Shown here: positions 18,486 through 27,067 of the stretch, in pieces
Layout of the letters: each line of letters opens with the position of its first letter
Numbering within the stretch: the first letter of the stretch is position 1
Assembly: GCF_000739015.1 (NCBI RefSeq)
Contig: NZ_JPUG01000062.1
Span: forward strand, 1-64,000
DNA: 64,000 bases
Origin: Microvirga sp. BSC39
Lineage (GTDB): Bacteria > Pseudomonadota > Alphaproteobacteria > Rhizobiales > Beijerinckiaceae
Direction of reading: 5' to 3'
The notes under the pieces: generated by a model
What the model was told of the DNA's origin: nothing
The model's input: only the letters and a program-made list of their open reading frames with translations
Databases searched by the model: none
Program-made: the position numbers and the translations under genes

Positions 18486-19727
18486 CTAGAACCGGTCCGC
18501 CCGATAGGGCTTGGAATCGACCATAGGCGTCTCGCCCGTGATCATCTCGGCGAGCAGCCGCCCCGTCACTGGGCCCAGGGTCAGGCCGTGATGGGCGTGG
18601 CCGAAGCCGAACCAGAGGTTCTTGTGGCGGGGCGCCGGCCCGATGACCGGCATCATGTCCGGGGTGCAGGGGCGCATGCCCATCCAGGGCTCCGGATCGA
18701 CCCGCTCGCCCAGGGGAAAGAACTCCTTGGCGATGGGCTCGGCCCGCCCGAGCTGCACCGGCGTCTTGGGCGCATCGCGGTGAGCAAATTCCGCCCCTGT
18801 CGTGAGGCGGATGCCTTTCGACATCGGAGCCAGGAAATACCCGCGGTCGAAGTCGAGAGTCGGCCGGTTGAGCACCGCATTGCCCTGCGGCTTGTAATGC
18901 ATGTGGTAGCCACGCTTGACCGCCAGCGGCAGGCTGTAGCCGAGGCGCTTCGTCACCAGGTCGGCCCAGGCACCGAGCGCCACGACGACGGCGCCGGCCT
19001 CCACGGGGCCTCTCTCGGTCTGGACGCGCCAGCCCGTGGCGGTCTCTTCAAGGGTCGTGGCGTCCCCTGCCGCCAGTTCGCCGCCGAGGCGCTCGAACAG
19101 GCCGACATAGCCCATGGTCAGCAGATGCGGGTCCGACACGGAGGCCGGATCGGTCCAGTGGATGCCACCCTTGGTTTCGACCTTCAGATGCGGTTCGCGC
19201 TCGGCCACCGCTTTGGTGTCGAGAGCGTCGAAGTTGACGCCGAAATCGCGCCGGACCTCTTCCGCATCGCGGAACTGCTCGTCACGGGTTTTCTCGTTAC
19301 GGAACACCTTCATCCAGCCGGTCGGGCGGATGAGGTGCGTGGAGCCGGATTCCTCGGCCAGCGCCATGTGCTCGGTGACGCTGCGCTCGATCAGGGGCGC
19401 ATACATGCGCGCGATAGCCTTGTGCTGGGCGGGACGCGAATGCATCCAATACTGCCACAGGAAGGGCGCGAGCTTCGGGATCGCCGCCCAGTGATAATGG
19501 GCATCGATGGTGTTGTTGAGCGCATAGCGAAGGAGCGCGCCGAAATCGTGCGGGAAGCCGTAAGGGTACACGCCCTCGCGCTGGATCAGGCCGGCATTGC
19601 CGAAGGAGGTCTCCTCGCCGGGCTTGCGCTTGTCGACGAGCAGGACCGACCGTCCGCGCTTCTGCAGATGCACGGCAATGGACACGCCGACGATTCCGGC
19701 CCCGAGAACAACCACATCCTTACGCAT
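18486..19727 (-). CDS. FAD-dependent D-amino acid dehydrogenase-like oxidoreductase
   Basis: A 413-residue DadA/DAO family flavoprotein. The N-terminus has the FAD-binding GAGIVGVSIAVHLQKRG and an acidic end to beta-2. SFGNAGLIQREG is the substrate-side loop of DadA-like enzymes. The C-terminus has GMRPCTPDMMPVIGPAP and FGFGHAHHGLTLGPVTGRLL, the second FAD contact. It would oxidise D-amino acids or similar imino-forming substrates and pass electrons to the respiratory chain. ATG 19727 starts the Rossmann fold; the longer open frame is ignored. No alanine racemase is adjacent. Confidence 0.85.
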   Translation of the reverse strand: MRKDVVVLGAGIVGVSIAVHLQKRGRSVLLVDKRKPGEETSFGNAGLIQREGVYPYGFPHDFGALLRYALNNTIDAHYHWAAIPKLAPFLWQYWMHSRPAQHKAIARMYAPLIERSVTEHMALAEESGSTHLIRPTGWMKVFRNEKTRDEQFRDAEEVRRDFGVNFDALDTKAVAEREPHLKVETKGGIHWTDPASVSDPHLLTMGYVGLFERLGGELAAGDATTLEETATGWRVQTERGPVEAGAVVVALGAWADLVTKRLGYSLPLAVKRGYHMHYKPQGNAVLNRPTLDFDRGYFLAPMSKGIRLTTGAEFAHRDAPKTPVQLGRAEPIAKEFFPLGERVDPEPWMGMRPCTPDMMPVIGPAPRHKNLWFGFGHAHHGLTLGPVTGRLLAEMITGETPMVDSKPYRADRF

Positions 19728-19939
19728 GAAGGCCCTGCCCCATCTCAGGCGCCCCTCAAGGACGAAGAGCGCGCTCATATCGTTCAAACGAGGCTTTTCT
19801 TTACTCCTCCTGGACCGAGGCCGTCCACGGATTTCCTTCTGCAAACGGACCTCTCCCCAGGTGAGTGGTATTGGATTGGTTTATGCGCTGTGCGCCAACG
19901 CCGTTGCCGTGGGGGCAGGCTCGTGGTAACGGCGCGGCC

Positions 19940-20611
19940 ATGACACGCCCCCTGCTCATCGCCCCCTCCGTTCTCGCCTCCGACTTCTCCAAGCTCGGCG
20001 AAGAAATCCGCGCCATCGATGCCGCAGGCGCCGACTGGATCCACATCGACGTGATGGACGGTCACTTCGTGCCCAACATCACCATCGGGCCCGACGTGGT
20101 GAAGGCCCTGCGCCCCCACACCCAGAAGGTCTTCGACGTGCATCTGATGATCGCGCCGGTCGATCCCTACCTGGAGGCCTTCGACAAGGCCGGCGCTGAC
20201 ATCATCAGCATCCATGCGGAAGCTGGCCCGCACCTGCACCGGTCGCTCCAGACGATCCGGGCGCTGGGCAAGAAGGCCGGCGTGGTGCTCAACCCCGGCA
20301 CCCATGAGTCCGCCATCGAGCCCGTGCTCGACATGGTCGATCTCGTCTTGCTCATGACCGTCAATCCGGGCTTCGGCGGCCAAGCCTTCATCGGGGCGGT
20401 CTGCGACAAGGTTCGACGGATCAAGGCGATGGTGGGCGATCGCGACATCGACATCGAGATCGACGGCGGCGTGACGGCCGAGACCGCCCCACTGGTGGCT
20501 GCCGCCGGGGCCAATGCGCTGGTCGCCGGCTCCGCCACCTTCAAGGGCGGTCCTTCCGCCTATGCGGCCAACATGGCGGCCATTCGCGAGGCGGCGGCAA
20601 AGGCGCGTTAA
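19940..20611 (+). CDS. rpe: Ribulose-phosphate 3-epimerase
   Basis: A 223-residue TIM barrel. It has [34 protein letters not shown] (metal-binding His/Asp), [16 protein letters not shown] and IDGGVT, all RPE signatures. It interconverts ribulose-5-phosphate and xylulose-5-phosphate in the pentose phosphate pathway. ATG 19940 gives the normal length. It is divergent from the DadA-like gene and converges with the RTX gene, leaving a 23-bp gap with no hairpin. Confidence 0.95.
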   Translation: MTRPLLIAPSVLASDFSKLGEEIRAIDAAGADWIHIDVMDGHFVPNITIGPDVVKALRPHTQKVFDVHLMIAPVDPYLEAFDKAGADIISIHAEAGPHLHRSLQTIRALGKKAGVVLNPGTHESAIEPVLDMVDLVLLMTVNPGFGGQAFIGAVCDKVRRIKAMVGDRDIDIEIDGGVTAETAPLVAAAGANALVAGSATFKGGPSAYAANMAAIREAAAKAR

Positions 20612-20634
20612 GCGCCCTGCCGCGCCAGCAGTGC

Positions 20635-22215
20635 TCAGTACACGCTGAAGTCGCTATGCGTCATCTTCAGGTTTTTCGCGAGGGTAGCGAATTTGATCTG
20701 CGCCGCTCCGCCGGTGCCGTCCGAGTCATAATAGAGGGCGCCGGCCTTCTTGTCGTAGATGACGCGGTCGCCCTTATCATGGGCCTTTGACCCGGTGTGG
20801 AAAGCGGGGGCCGAAAGCCATCCGCGCTTGAGCTTCACGAAGGCGGCATCATCCAGATAGATGGTGTCGTTCTTCACCGAGTAGTCGACGATCCGGTCCA
20901 CATTGGTTTTCTTGTTCGGCGCGGCATCGAACACGAAACCGTCCCGTCCGGTACCGCCGGTCAACCTGTCGTTTCCGTCTCCGCCATAAAGCCAATCATT
21001 GCCGCCGCGTGCATTCAACACATCGGACCCGAGATTGCCCCGCAGCGTGTTGGTCACGGCGCTACCATCAATTCTGTCGCCGAATTGGCCGCCATAGACG
21101 CTCTCGATCTCCGTGAAGCGATCGGTGGTTCCGAAGCCGTCCCGGGCCACACCGCTGACGAGATCGACCGTCACACCTCCGAGACCGCCGCGGGTTTTGT
21201 CGACCGAATAGGAGATGGCATCCGTGCCGGCACCTCCGGCGATGATGTCGTCACCGCCCATGCCTTGGAAGGTCTCATCACGGGATGAACCAGTGAGAGT
21301 GTCGGCATTGCCCGTTCCACGAACAGCTTCGATGCCGGCCACGGTATCTGTCTGGCCCCACTGATCCCGCACCCATCCCGCCGCAAGGTCGACGACGATC
21401 GCGCCCGGTCCGGCATAATCCACATAGGAGAGCGTATCGAAGCCCTCTCCCCCGTCCAGGGTGTCGGCTCCCTCGCCACCAGAGAGGAAGTCGTTTCCGG
21501 CAAGTCCATAGATCTGGTCGTTCCCTCTCAGCCCGAAGAGGGTGTTGTCGAGGTTGTTGCCGGTCAGAGTGTCCGCATAATAGGTGCCCTCGAGCCCCTC
21601 GATGGAGATCAGGCGGTCCGTCCCGCCCCAAGGGTCGGAGACACTGCCCTGCCGGAGATCGATCACGGCTCCTCGGCTGTTCTCGTCCCCGCCGGCAATT
21701 TCGTAGTTCCAGTAGGAAATGAGGTCGTAACCGGCGCCCCCATCGATCACGTCGTTGCCGGAACCCGGCGTCACGTCATCGTCTCCTGCACCGCTGGTGA
21801 CGGTGTCGTTCCCGTCGTAGCCATAGAACGAATCCCGGCCAGCGCTGCCGATCAGGACATCCGAGCCGCTGAAGAGATGGCTGACCAAGCCGATCTCGCT
21901 GAACATGTCGACACCGAACTTCGGCCCGACCTCGCTCAGAGCGATGTTCAACCCGCTGATTTCCGCGACCTTCTTATCGTATGCGGAATCCCAGAGAGCG
22001 ATGCTCGTGATCGTGCCGGCCATCCAGGGATTTTCCTGGCTGCGATCGTATTGAGAACCGTACCCGGTCAGAACGACACGGTTCAGATCCGACGTCCCGA
22101 GCACGATGACAGTAGGCGACGTGTAGCGGACGGATCCCTGCCCGACTCCATTGAAGAAGGAGTTGATCCGGAAAAGCTCATCTGGGTAATTCGGGGTTGT
22201 CGTCAGGACGCTCAT
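20635..22215 (-). CDS. RTX calcium-binding repeat exoprotein
   Basis: A 526-residue protein. The first 110 residues (MSVLTTTPNYPDELFRIN onwards) match no enzyme I know. Residues from about 125 to 440 carry groups of GGxGxDxLxG nonapeptides, such as GNDVIDGGAGYD, GADTLDGGEGFD and GNDWLYGGDGNDRLTGG, separated by beta-rich spacers. The C-terminal NVDRIVDYSVKNDTIYLDDAAF resembles the C-terminal domain of RTX proteins recognised by type I secretion. It lacks a signal peptide, as expected. GGAAG lies six bases before the ATG. No type I secretion genes are in the window. It may be a surface or matrix protein. Confidence 0.85.
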   Translation of the reverse strand: MSVLTTTPNYPDELFRINSFFNGVGQGSVRYTSPTVIVLGTSDLNRVVLTGYGSQYDRSQENPWMAGTITSIALWDSAYDKKVAEISGLNIALSEVGPKFGVDMFSEIGLVSHLFSGSDVLIGSAGRDSFYGYDGNDTVTSGAGDDDVTPGSGNDVIDGGAGYDLISYWNYEIAGGDENSRGAVIDLRQGSVSDPWGGTDRLISIEGLEGTYYADTLTGNNLDNTLFGLRGNDQIYGLAGNDFLSGGEGADTLDGGEGFDTLSYVDYAGPGAIVVDLAAGWVRDQWGQTDTVAGIEAVRGTGNADTLTGSSRDETFQGMGGDDIIAGGAGTDAISYSVDKTRGGLGGVTVDLVSGVARDGFGTTDRFTEIESVYGGQFGDRIDGSAVTNTLRGNLGSDVLNARGGNDWLYGGDGNDRLTGGTGRDGFVFDAAPNKKTNVDRIVDYSVKNDTIYLDDAAFVKLKRGWLSAPAFHTGSKAHDKGDRVIYDKKAGALYYDSDGTGGAAQIKFATLAKNLKMTHSDFSVY

Positions 22216-22476
22216 TGAACTTCCACCTATAAGAACTGATATACAATCACATCGCATAGCGAGATTGTCCAGCAGCACGCGCAGGTTGTTCCAAGATCTC
22301 CACGAGTCAGGCACTTCGGCACCGGCATCCCTTGCCTTGGAGCCGCTCATCCAATAGCGATCACCGCATCATTCGCTCAGATCCGCCGACCGGTAATGCA
22401 AGGTCGGCATGCCACCCACGAGAGACGACTGTTCTCTCGAATGGAATGGACAGCACCGCTTGCAGGAGATGCCAAC

Positions 22477-23784
22477 GTGATCCCCCGTTACAGCCGTCCC
22501 GAGATGGTGGCCATCTGGTCGCCGGAAACCAAGTTCCGCATCTGGTTCGAGATCGAGGCTCACGCCACCACGGCCCTTGCCAATCTCGGCGTCGTGCCGA
22601 AGGAAGCGGCGGAGACGGTGTGGGAGAAGGGTTCGAAGGCCACCTTCGACGTGGAGCGGATCGACGCCATCGAGCGCGAGGTCAAGCACGACGTCATCGC
22701 GTTCCTCACGCATCTCTCCGAGATCGTCGGCCCCGAGGCCCGCTTCGTCCACCAGGGCATGACCTCGTCCGACGTCCTCGACACCACGTTCAACGTGCAG
22801 CTCGCCCGCGCCACCGACATCCTGCTGCGCGACATGGATGAGCTGCTCGCCGCCATCAAGCGCCGCGCCCTCGAGCACAAGATGACGCCGACCATCGGCC
22901 GCTCGCACGGCATCCACGCGGAGCCTACCACCTTCGGCCTGAAACTCGCTCAGGCCTATGCCGAGTTCGAGCGCTGCAAGCTCCGCCTGATCGAGGCCCA
23001 GCGGGAGATCTCCACCTGCGCGATCTCCGGCGCCGTCGGCACCTTCGCCAACATCGACCCGTCCGTCGAGGAATACGTGGCCGAGCAGATGGGCCTGTCC
23101 GTCGAGCCGGTCTCGACCCAGGTGATCCCGCGTGACCGGCACGCCATGTATTTCGCCACGCTCGGCGTCATCGCCTCCTCCATCGAGCGGCTGGCCACGG
23201 AAGTGCGCCACCTGCAGCGCAGCGAGGTGCTGGAGGCCGAGGAGTTCTTCTCGGCCGGCCAGAAGGGCTCCTCCGCCATGCCGCACAAGCGCAACCCGGT
23301 GCTCACGGAGAACCTGACGGGCTTGGCCCGCATGGTGCGCGCCTATGCCATGCCGGCCATGGAGAACGTGGCCCTCTGGCACGAGCGGGACATCTCCCAC
23401 TCGTCCGTCGAGCGCATAATCGGGCCGGACGCCACCGTGACCCTGGATTTCGCCCTCGCGCGCCTCACCAACGTGATCGACAAGCTCGTGGTCTACCCGG
23501 AGAACATGCAAAAGAACCTGGACCGCCTCGGCGGCCTCGTCCACTCGCAGCGGGTTCTCCTGGCCCTGACCCAGAAGGGCGCCTCCCGCGAGGACGCCTA
23601 CCGGCTCGTCCAGCGCAACGCCATGCCGGTGTGGCGCGGCGAAGGCGACTTCCTGACCCTGCTCAAGAACGATGCCGACGTGACGAAATACCTGTCGGCT
23701 GAGGAGATCGAGACCTGCTTCGACCTCGGCTACCACTTCAAGCATGTGGACACGATCTTCACCCGGGTTTTCGGCGCCGCATAG
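22477..23784 (+). CDS. purB: Adenylosuccinate lyase
   Basis: A 435-residue lyase of the fumarase/aspartase superfamily. It has RYSRPEMVAIWSPETKF at the start, QGMTSSDVLDT, IGRSHGIHAEPTTFG (catalytic His) and the signature GSSAMPHKRNP with its flexible loop. It cleaves adenylosuccinate and SAICAR in purine synthesis. I assign a GTG start at 22477: AGGAG lies eight bases upstream and the protein then begins at the conserved IPRYSRPEM. The longer frame upstream has no family match. Confidence 0.95.
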   Translation: MIPRYSRPEMVAIWSPETKFRIWFEIEAHATTALANLGVVPKEAAETVWEKGSKATFDVERIDAIEREVKHDVIAFLTHLSEIVGPEARFVHQGMTSSDVLDTTFNVQLARATDILLRDMDELLAAIKRRALEHKMTPTIGRSHGIHAEPTTFGLKLAQAYAEFERCKLRLIEAQREISTCAISGAVGTFANIDPSVEEYVAEQMGLSVEPVSTQVIPRDRHAMYFATLGVIASSIERLATEVRHLQRSEVLEAEEFFSAGQKGSSAMPHKRNPVLTENLTGLARMVRAYAMPAMENVALWHERDISHSSVERIIGPDATVTLDFALARLTNVIDKLVVYPENMQKNLDRLGGLVHSQRVLLALTQKGASREDAYRLVQRNAMPVWRGEGDFLTLLKNDADVTKYLSAEEIETCFDLGYHFKHVDTIFTRVFGAA

Positions 23785-23807
23785 CCTTGGGGTAAGGAGT
23801 TGAAGAG

Positions 23808-23838
23808 GGGCGCTTGAACGAGGCTCAAGCGCCCTTTA
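23808..23838 (+). terminator. Intrinsic terminator after purB
   Basis: GGGCGCTTGA and TCAAGCGCCC form a perfect 10-bp stem with a 7-base loop, followed by TTTAT. It lies 24 bp after purB and ends only ten bases before the next start codon. Confidence 0.75.
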
Positions 23839-23848
23839 TCTCCGGGGC

Positions 23849-24400
23849 ATGAAAACCTCCGATTGCGACATCCTCATCGTTCCAGGCTATGAAAACTCCG
23901 GCGCGGACCATTGGCAGAGCCGATGGGAGCGCCAGCTCTCGACCGCGTGGCGGGTCGAGCAGGAGAACTGGGACGCTCCCGACAGGGACGCCTGGGTCGA
24001 GCGCATCGCCCAGGACGTGAAACGGGCCGAGAAGCCGGTCGTGCTGGTCGGCCACAGCCTCGGGGTGCTGGCCATCGCCCATGCGGCCCCTCACCTGGTG
24101 AAGGGCAAGGTCCAGGGCGCCTTTCTGGTCAGCATGCCGGACGTGGAGCGGCCCGACTTCATCCCGGCCATCGACCGCGCCTTCGCGCCGATCCCGCGCG
24201 ATCCCTTCCCGTTTCCGTCGATCCTGGTTGCGAGCCGCACCGACCCCCATTGCGACTACGCCAAGGCGGAGGACATCGCCTACGCCTGGGGGGCAGCTAT
24301 CGTGGATGCGGGGGATGCCGGGCATCTCAACACGGAAAGCGGCCACGGCCCCTGGCCCGAGGGGCTCATGCGCTTCGCTGGCTTTCTGAAGCAGCTGTAG
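23849..24400 (+). CDS. RBBP9/YdeN-family alpha/beta hydrolase
   Basis: A 183-residue serine hydrolase. It opens with DILIVPGYENSGADHWQSRW, then has the nucleophile elbow VVLVGHSLGVLAIAHAA, the acid region ASRTDPHCDYA, and the catalytic His in AGHLNTESGHGPWPEG. This is the compact RBBP9 fold. The substrate is unknown. The start sits right after the purB terminator, so its own ribosome-binding site is weak (CGGGGC). It may be expressed by readthrough. Confidence 0.85.
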   Translation: MKTSDCDILIVPGYENSGADHWQSRWERQLSTAWRVEQENWDAPDRDAWVERIAQDVKRAEKPVVLVGHSLGVLAIAHAAPHLVKGKVQGAFLVSMPDVERPDFIPAIDRAFAPIPRDPFPFPSILVASRTDPHCDYAKAEDIAYAWGAAIVDAGDAGHLNTESGHGPWPEGLMRFAGFLKQL

Positions 24401-24410
24401 GGCACCGTCT

Positions 24411-24458
24411 CCGCTGTCATTCCGGGCTGTCGCTGCGCTCGCCCCGGAATGACAGCGG
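24411..24458. repeat. Perfect 16-bp inverted repeat with TGTCAT/ATGACA core
   Basis: CCGCTGTCATTCCGGG and CCCGGAATGACAGCGG flank a 16-base spacer. It starts ten bases after the hydrolase stop. It resembles one half of the larger TGTCATTCCCGG element at 61991. Confidence 0.65.
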
Positions 24459-24578
24459 GAGCTGAATTGGGGAAACTGCAATCGTCCTCCACATGACGAA
24501 AAGTTCATGCGGCAGTCATGGGGGTGAGAGCGGGATAGGAGCAATCTTGTCCTTATCGTCACCACGGAGGACATCCGC

Positions 24579-25181
24579 ATGAAGACAGTTGCCACCCTCG
24601 CTCTTGCAGCCCTGCTGACCAGCCCCGGCACCTATGCCGCGGCCCAGCAGACGCCGACGCCTGAGGCGCCGACAGCCTCGCAGGACCAAGGCCGGCAGGA
24701 TCGCCGTCCCCGGCTGAGCCGGGACGACTTCAACCGCCTCGTCGATGCCCGCATCGCCTCGATCAGGGCCGGCCTGAAGCTCAGCGCCGATCAGGAGCGC
24801 CTCTGGGCACCGGTGGAGAGCGCCATCCGCACGTCCGCCGGCGAGCGGTTCACCCGCATGCAGGAGCGCCCCAGCCGCGACGAGCGCCGGTCCATGGACT
24901 TCATGCAGCGCCTCGAGCGGCGCAGCGCCATGGTGACGGAGCGGGCCCAGCGCTCGACGGCCGTCACGACGGCTCTTCGCCCCCTCTGGGATACGTTCAC
25001 CGAGGACCAGAAGCGGATCGCTCCCCGGCTCATGCGGGAGGCCGTCGACAATGACGGCCCGCGCTGGCACGAGCGTGGCGGACGCCGTGGACGCGGGGAC
25101 CATCACCGCATGGGCATGATGGAGCACGGCCGCGGTGGGATGCATCATGGCGGTCCGCGCGCTCCGGCTCAGCAGCAGTAA
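24579..25181 (+). CDS. Periplasmic Spy/CpxP-like (LTXXQ motif) protein
   Basis: A 200-residue protein with signal peptide MKTVATLALAALLTSPG ending AAAQQ. The mature part is helical and rich in Arg, with DARIASIRAGLKLSADQERL and WDTFTEDQKRIAPRL, two copies of the L-T/S-x-x-Q pattern of Spy/CpxP proteins. The tail is rich in His, Met, Gly and Arg (HHRMGMMEHGRGGMHH), which suggests metal binding. Spy-like proteins are chaperones against envelope stress. A GGAGG site lies upstream of the ATG. Confidence 0.75.
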   Translation: MKTVATLALAALLTSPGTYAAAQQTPTPEAPTASQDQGRQDRRPRLSRDDFNRLVDARIASIRAGLKLSADQERLWAPVESAIRTSAGERFTRMQERPSRDERRSMDFMQRLERRSAMVTERAQRSTAVTTALRPLWDTFTEDQKRIAPRLMREAVDNDGPRWHERGGRRGRGDHHRMGMMEHGRGGMHHGGPRAPAQQQ

Positions 25182-25194
25182 GCACCCGAAATGC

Positions 25195-25222
25195 AAAAAG
25201 GCCGCCCAACGGGCGGCCTTCC
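25195..25222 (-). terminator. Terminator between rpsD and the Spy-like gene
   Basis: AAGGCCGCCC and GGGCGGCCTT form a perfect 10-bp stem around AAC. On the minus strand it is followed by TTTTTGC, so it ends rpsD transcripts; on the plus strand the T-run is short. Confidence 0.85.
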
Positions 25223-25248
25223 TGTTTTCGAAACCGGCTGTTCGCGGA

Positions 25249-25866
25249 TTAGCGCGAATAGAACTCGATCACGAGGTTCGGTTCCATCTGGACCGGGTAC
25301 GGCACTTCCGACAGGGTCGGGATGCGCGTGACGCGAGCAGTCATCTTGGAGTGATCGACCTCGATGTAGTCCGGAACGTCGCGCTCGGCGAGCTGGCTCG
25401 CCACCACGACGACTTCGAGCTGCTTCGACTTGTCCTTGACCTCGATCACGTCACCCGGCTTCACGAGGAAGCTCGGGATGTTCACGCGGCGGCCGTTGAC
25501 CTTCACGTGACCATGGTTGACGAACTGACGGGCGGCGAAGGGGGTCGCGACGAACTTCGCGCGGTACACGACCGCGTCGAGACGGCGCTCGAGCAGGCCG
25601 ACCAGGTTCTCACCGGAGTCGCCCTTCTGGCGGATCGCCTCCGCGTAGTAGCGGCGGAACTGCTTCTCGGTGATGTTGGCGTAGTAGCCCTTGAGCTTCT
25701 GCTTGGCGCGCAGCTGCGTGCCGAAGTCAGACATCTTGCCCTTGCGGCGCTGGCCGTGCTGGCCGGGGCCGTATTCGCGGCGGTTCACAGGGCTCTTCGG
25801 GCGGCCCCAGATATTCTGACCCATACGGCGGTCAAGCTTGTGCTTGGCCTGAATGCGCTTCGACAT
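25249..25866 (-). CDS. rpsD: 30S ribosomal protein S4
   Basis: A 205-residue S4 protein. It begins [20 protein letters not shown] and carries the S4 RNA-binding domain [20 protein letters not shown], then [18 protein letters not shown] and a C-terminal [12 protein letters not shown]4 starts assembly of the 30S body and can repress its own synthesis. It is a single gene here, outside the alpha operon, as is usual in alphaproteobacteria. Confidence 0.98.
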   Translation of the reverse strand: MSKRIQAKHKLDRRMGQNIWGRPKSPVNRREYGPGQHGQRRKGKMSDFGTQLRAKQKLKGYYANITEKQFRRYYAEAIRQKGDSGENLVGLLERRLDAVVYRAKFVATPFAARQFVNHGHVKVNGRRVNIPSFLVKPGDVIEVKDKSKQLEVVVVASQLAERDVPDYIEVDHSKMTARVTRIPTLSEVPYPVQMEPNLVIEFYSR

Positions 25867-26072
25867 CGCTGTTCCTCTTTGTTGTCGAATTTGCGAGGAA
25901 CGCGCCCTCCTCTTCCCCTCATGCCGAGGAAGCCAAAAGGCTGTCTCGGGGGACGGGACGACAGGCCGACTTAGAGCCGGGCCACGGGAGCGTAAAAAGT
26001 TACGCGGCCCGTGAGGACCGCGCGAACGGGTGGGGTTTAGGCGGAAAAGGCGGGAAAGTCAATCTTCCATTG

Positions 26073-26174
26073 GTCATCCCGGGGCTGCGCAGCAGAACCC
26101 GGGATCGCATGACGGAAATAGCGCCTTATCCTGCGCCCGATCCCAGATCTTCGCTGCGCTTTGTCCGGGATGAC
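26073..26174. repeat. Two-hairpin intergenic repeat, GTCATCCCGG-ended, copy 1
   Basis: The outer ends GTCATCCCGG and CCGGGATGAC are perfect inverted repeats. Inside are two hairpins, one at each end, separated by AGCGCCTTATCCTG. The copy at 52021-52119 has the same order with AGCGCCTGATCCTG. It lies between rpsD and murI, 12 bp from the murI stop. The rest of the 320-bp gap holds only the rpsD leader and promoter region. Confidence 0.75.
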
Positions 26175-26185
26175 GAGGAAATGGT

Positions 26186-27058
26186 TTACCCCATCAGCAG
26201 CGGCATGTCCTCGATGGCCAGGACCGGCAGGCCCTTGTCCTGCAAGGCTCCCCGCAGGGCTGGGCTGATCCCCGCGCCGCTGGTGAACACGGCCACGGCT
26301 TCATTCTCGTCCGCCTCATGGCCGGGCACCGGCTGTCCGATCAGCTGCGTCACCCGGCGGGCGATGGCAGGCGCCGGATCGATCCAGGTGACGGGCCAGG
26401 GCGCCAGGGCCTGGAAGCGCGGCAGGAGAAGCGGATAGTGGGTGCAGGCCAAGGCCACCACATCCGTCCGCCCACCCTCGTCCGCGACGAAGCAGGGCTG
26501 CAGCTCGGCCATCAGTTCGTCATCGGAGACGGGCTCACCGGCCATCTCGGCCTCGGCGATGCCTGCGAGGCGGCGGGATCCCACGAGGTTGACCTTGCAG
26601 CCTGCCGCATAGGTTTCGATGAGGTCGCGGGTATAGTCCCGCGCCACCGTGCCGGGGGTGGCCAGCACCGTGATGTAGCCTGTCCGCGTGATCTGGGCGG
26701 CCGGCTTGATCGCCGGGACGGTGCCCACGAAGGGCACGGAAAACCGCTCGCGCAGATGCGGCAGCACGACGGTGGACGCGGTGTTGCAGGCCACCACCAC
26801 GAGGTCGGGATCGTGCAGGGCGATCAGCCGCTCCATGACGCTGACGACCCGCTCCGCCAAGACGGCTTCGCTCAGGTGCCCGTAGGGAAAGCCCGCATCG
26901 TCCGCCGCATAGACGTAGCGGGCATCCGGGCGGACCTTCAGGACTTCCGAGAACACCGTGAGGCCGCCGAGGCCTGAATCGAACACGAGAATGGTGGGAA
27001 CGGGAGACGGCATGACGGCAGGATTATAGGTCGCCCCGGCCAGAAGATCGACACGCAT
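26186..27058 (-). CDS. murI: Glutamate racemase
   Basis: A 290-residue racemase with ILVFDSGLGGLTVFSEVL and YAADDAGFPYG. The two catalytic cysteines lie in VVVACNTASTVVLP and VALACTHYPLLLP. It makes D-glutamate for peptidoglycan. Two starts are possible: ATG 27058, with AAGGG six bases upstream, and ATG 27013, which begins right at MPSPVPTILVFDSG. I chose the first because of its ribosome-binding site. The preceding hydrolase gene ends nine bases upstream, so the two are likely co-transcribed. Confidence 0.92.
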   Translation of the reverse strand: MRVDLLAGATYNPAVMPSPVPTILVFDSGLGGLTVFSEVLKVRPDARYVYAADDAGFPYGHLSEAVLAERVVSVMERLIALHDPDLVVVACNTASTVVLPHLRERFSVPFVGTVPAIKPAAQITRTGYITVLATPGTVARDYTRDLIETYAAGCKVNLVGSRRLAGIAEAEMAGEPVSDDELMAELQPCFVADEGGRTDVVALACTHYPLLLPRFQALAPWPVTWIDPAPAIARRVTQLIGQPVPGHEADENEAVAVFTSGAGISPALRGALQDKGLPVLAIEDMPLLMG

Positions 27059-27067
27059 GACACACCC

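Noticed and set aside
24411..24458. Inverted repeat read as a terminator for the hydrolase gene
   Set aside because: It lacks a T-run and shares sequence with the larger TGTCATTCC repeat, so I list it as a repeat, although it may also stop transcription.
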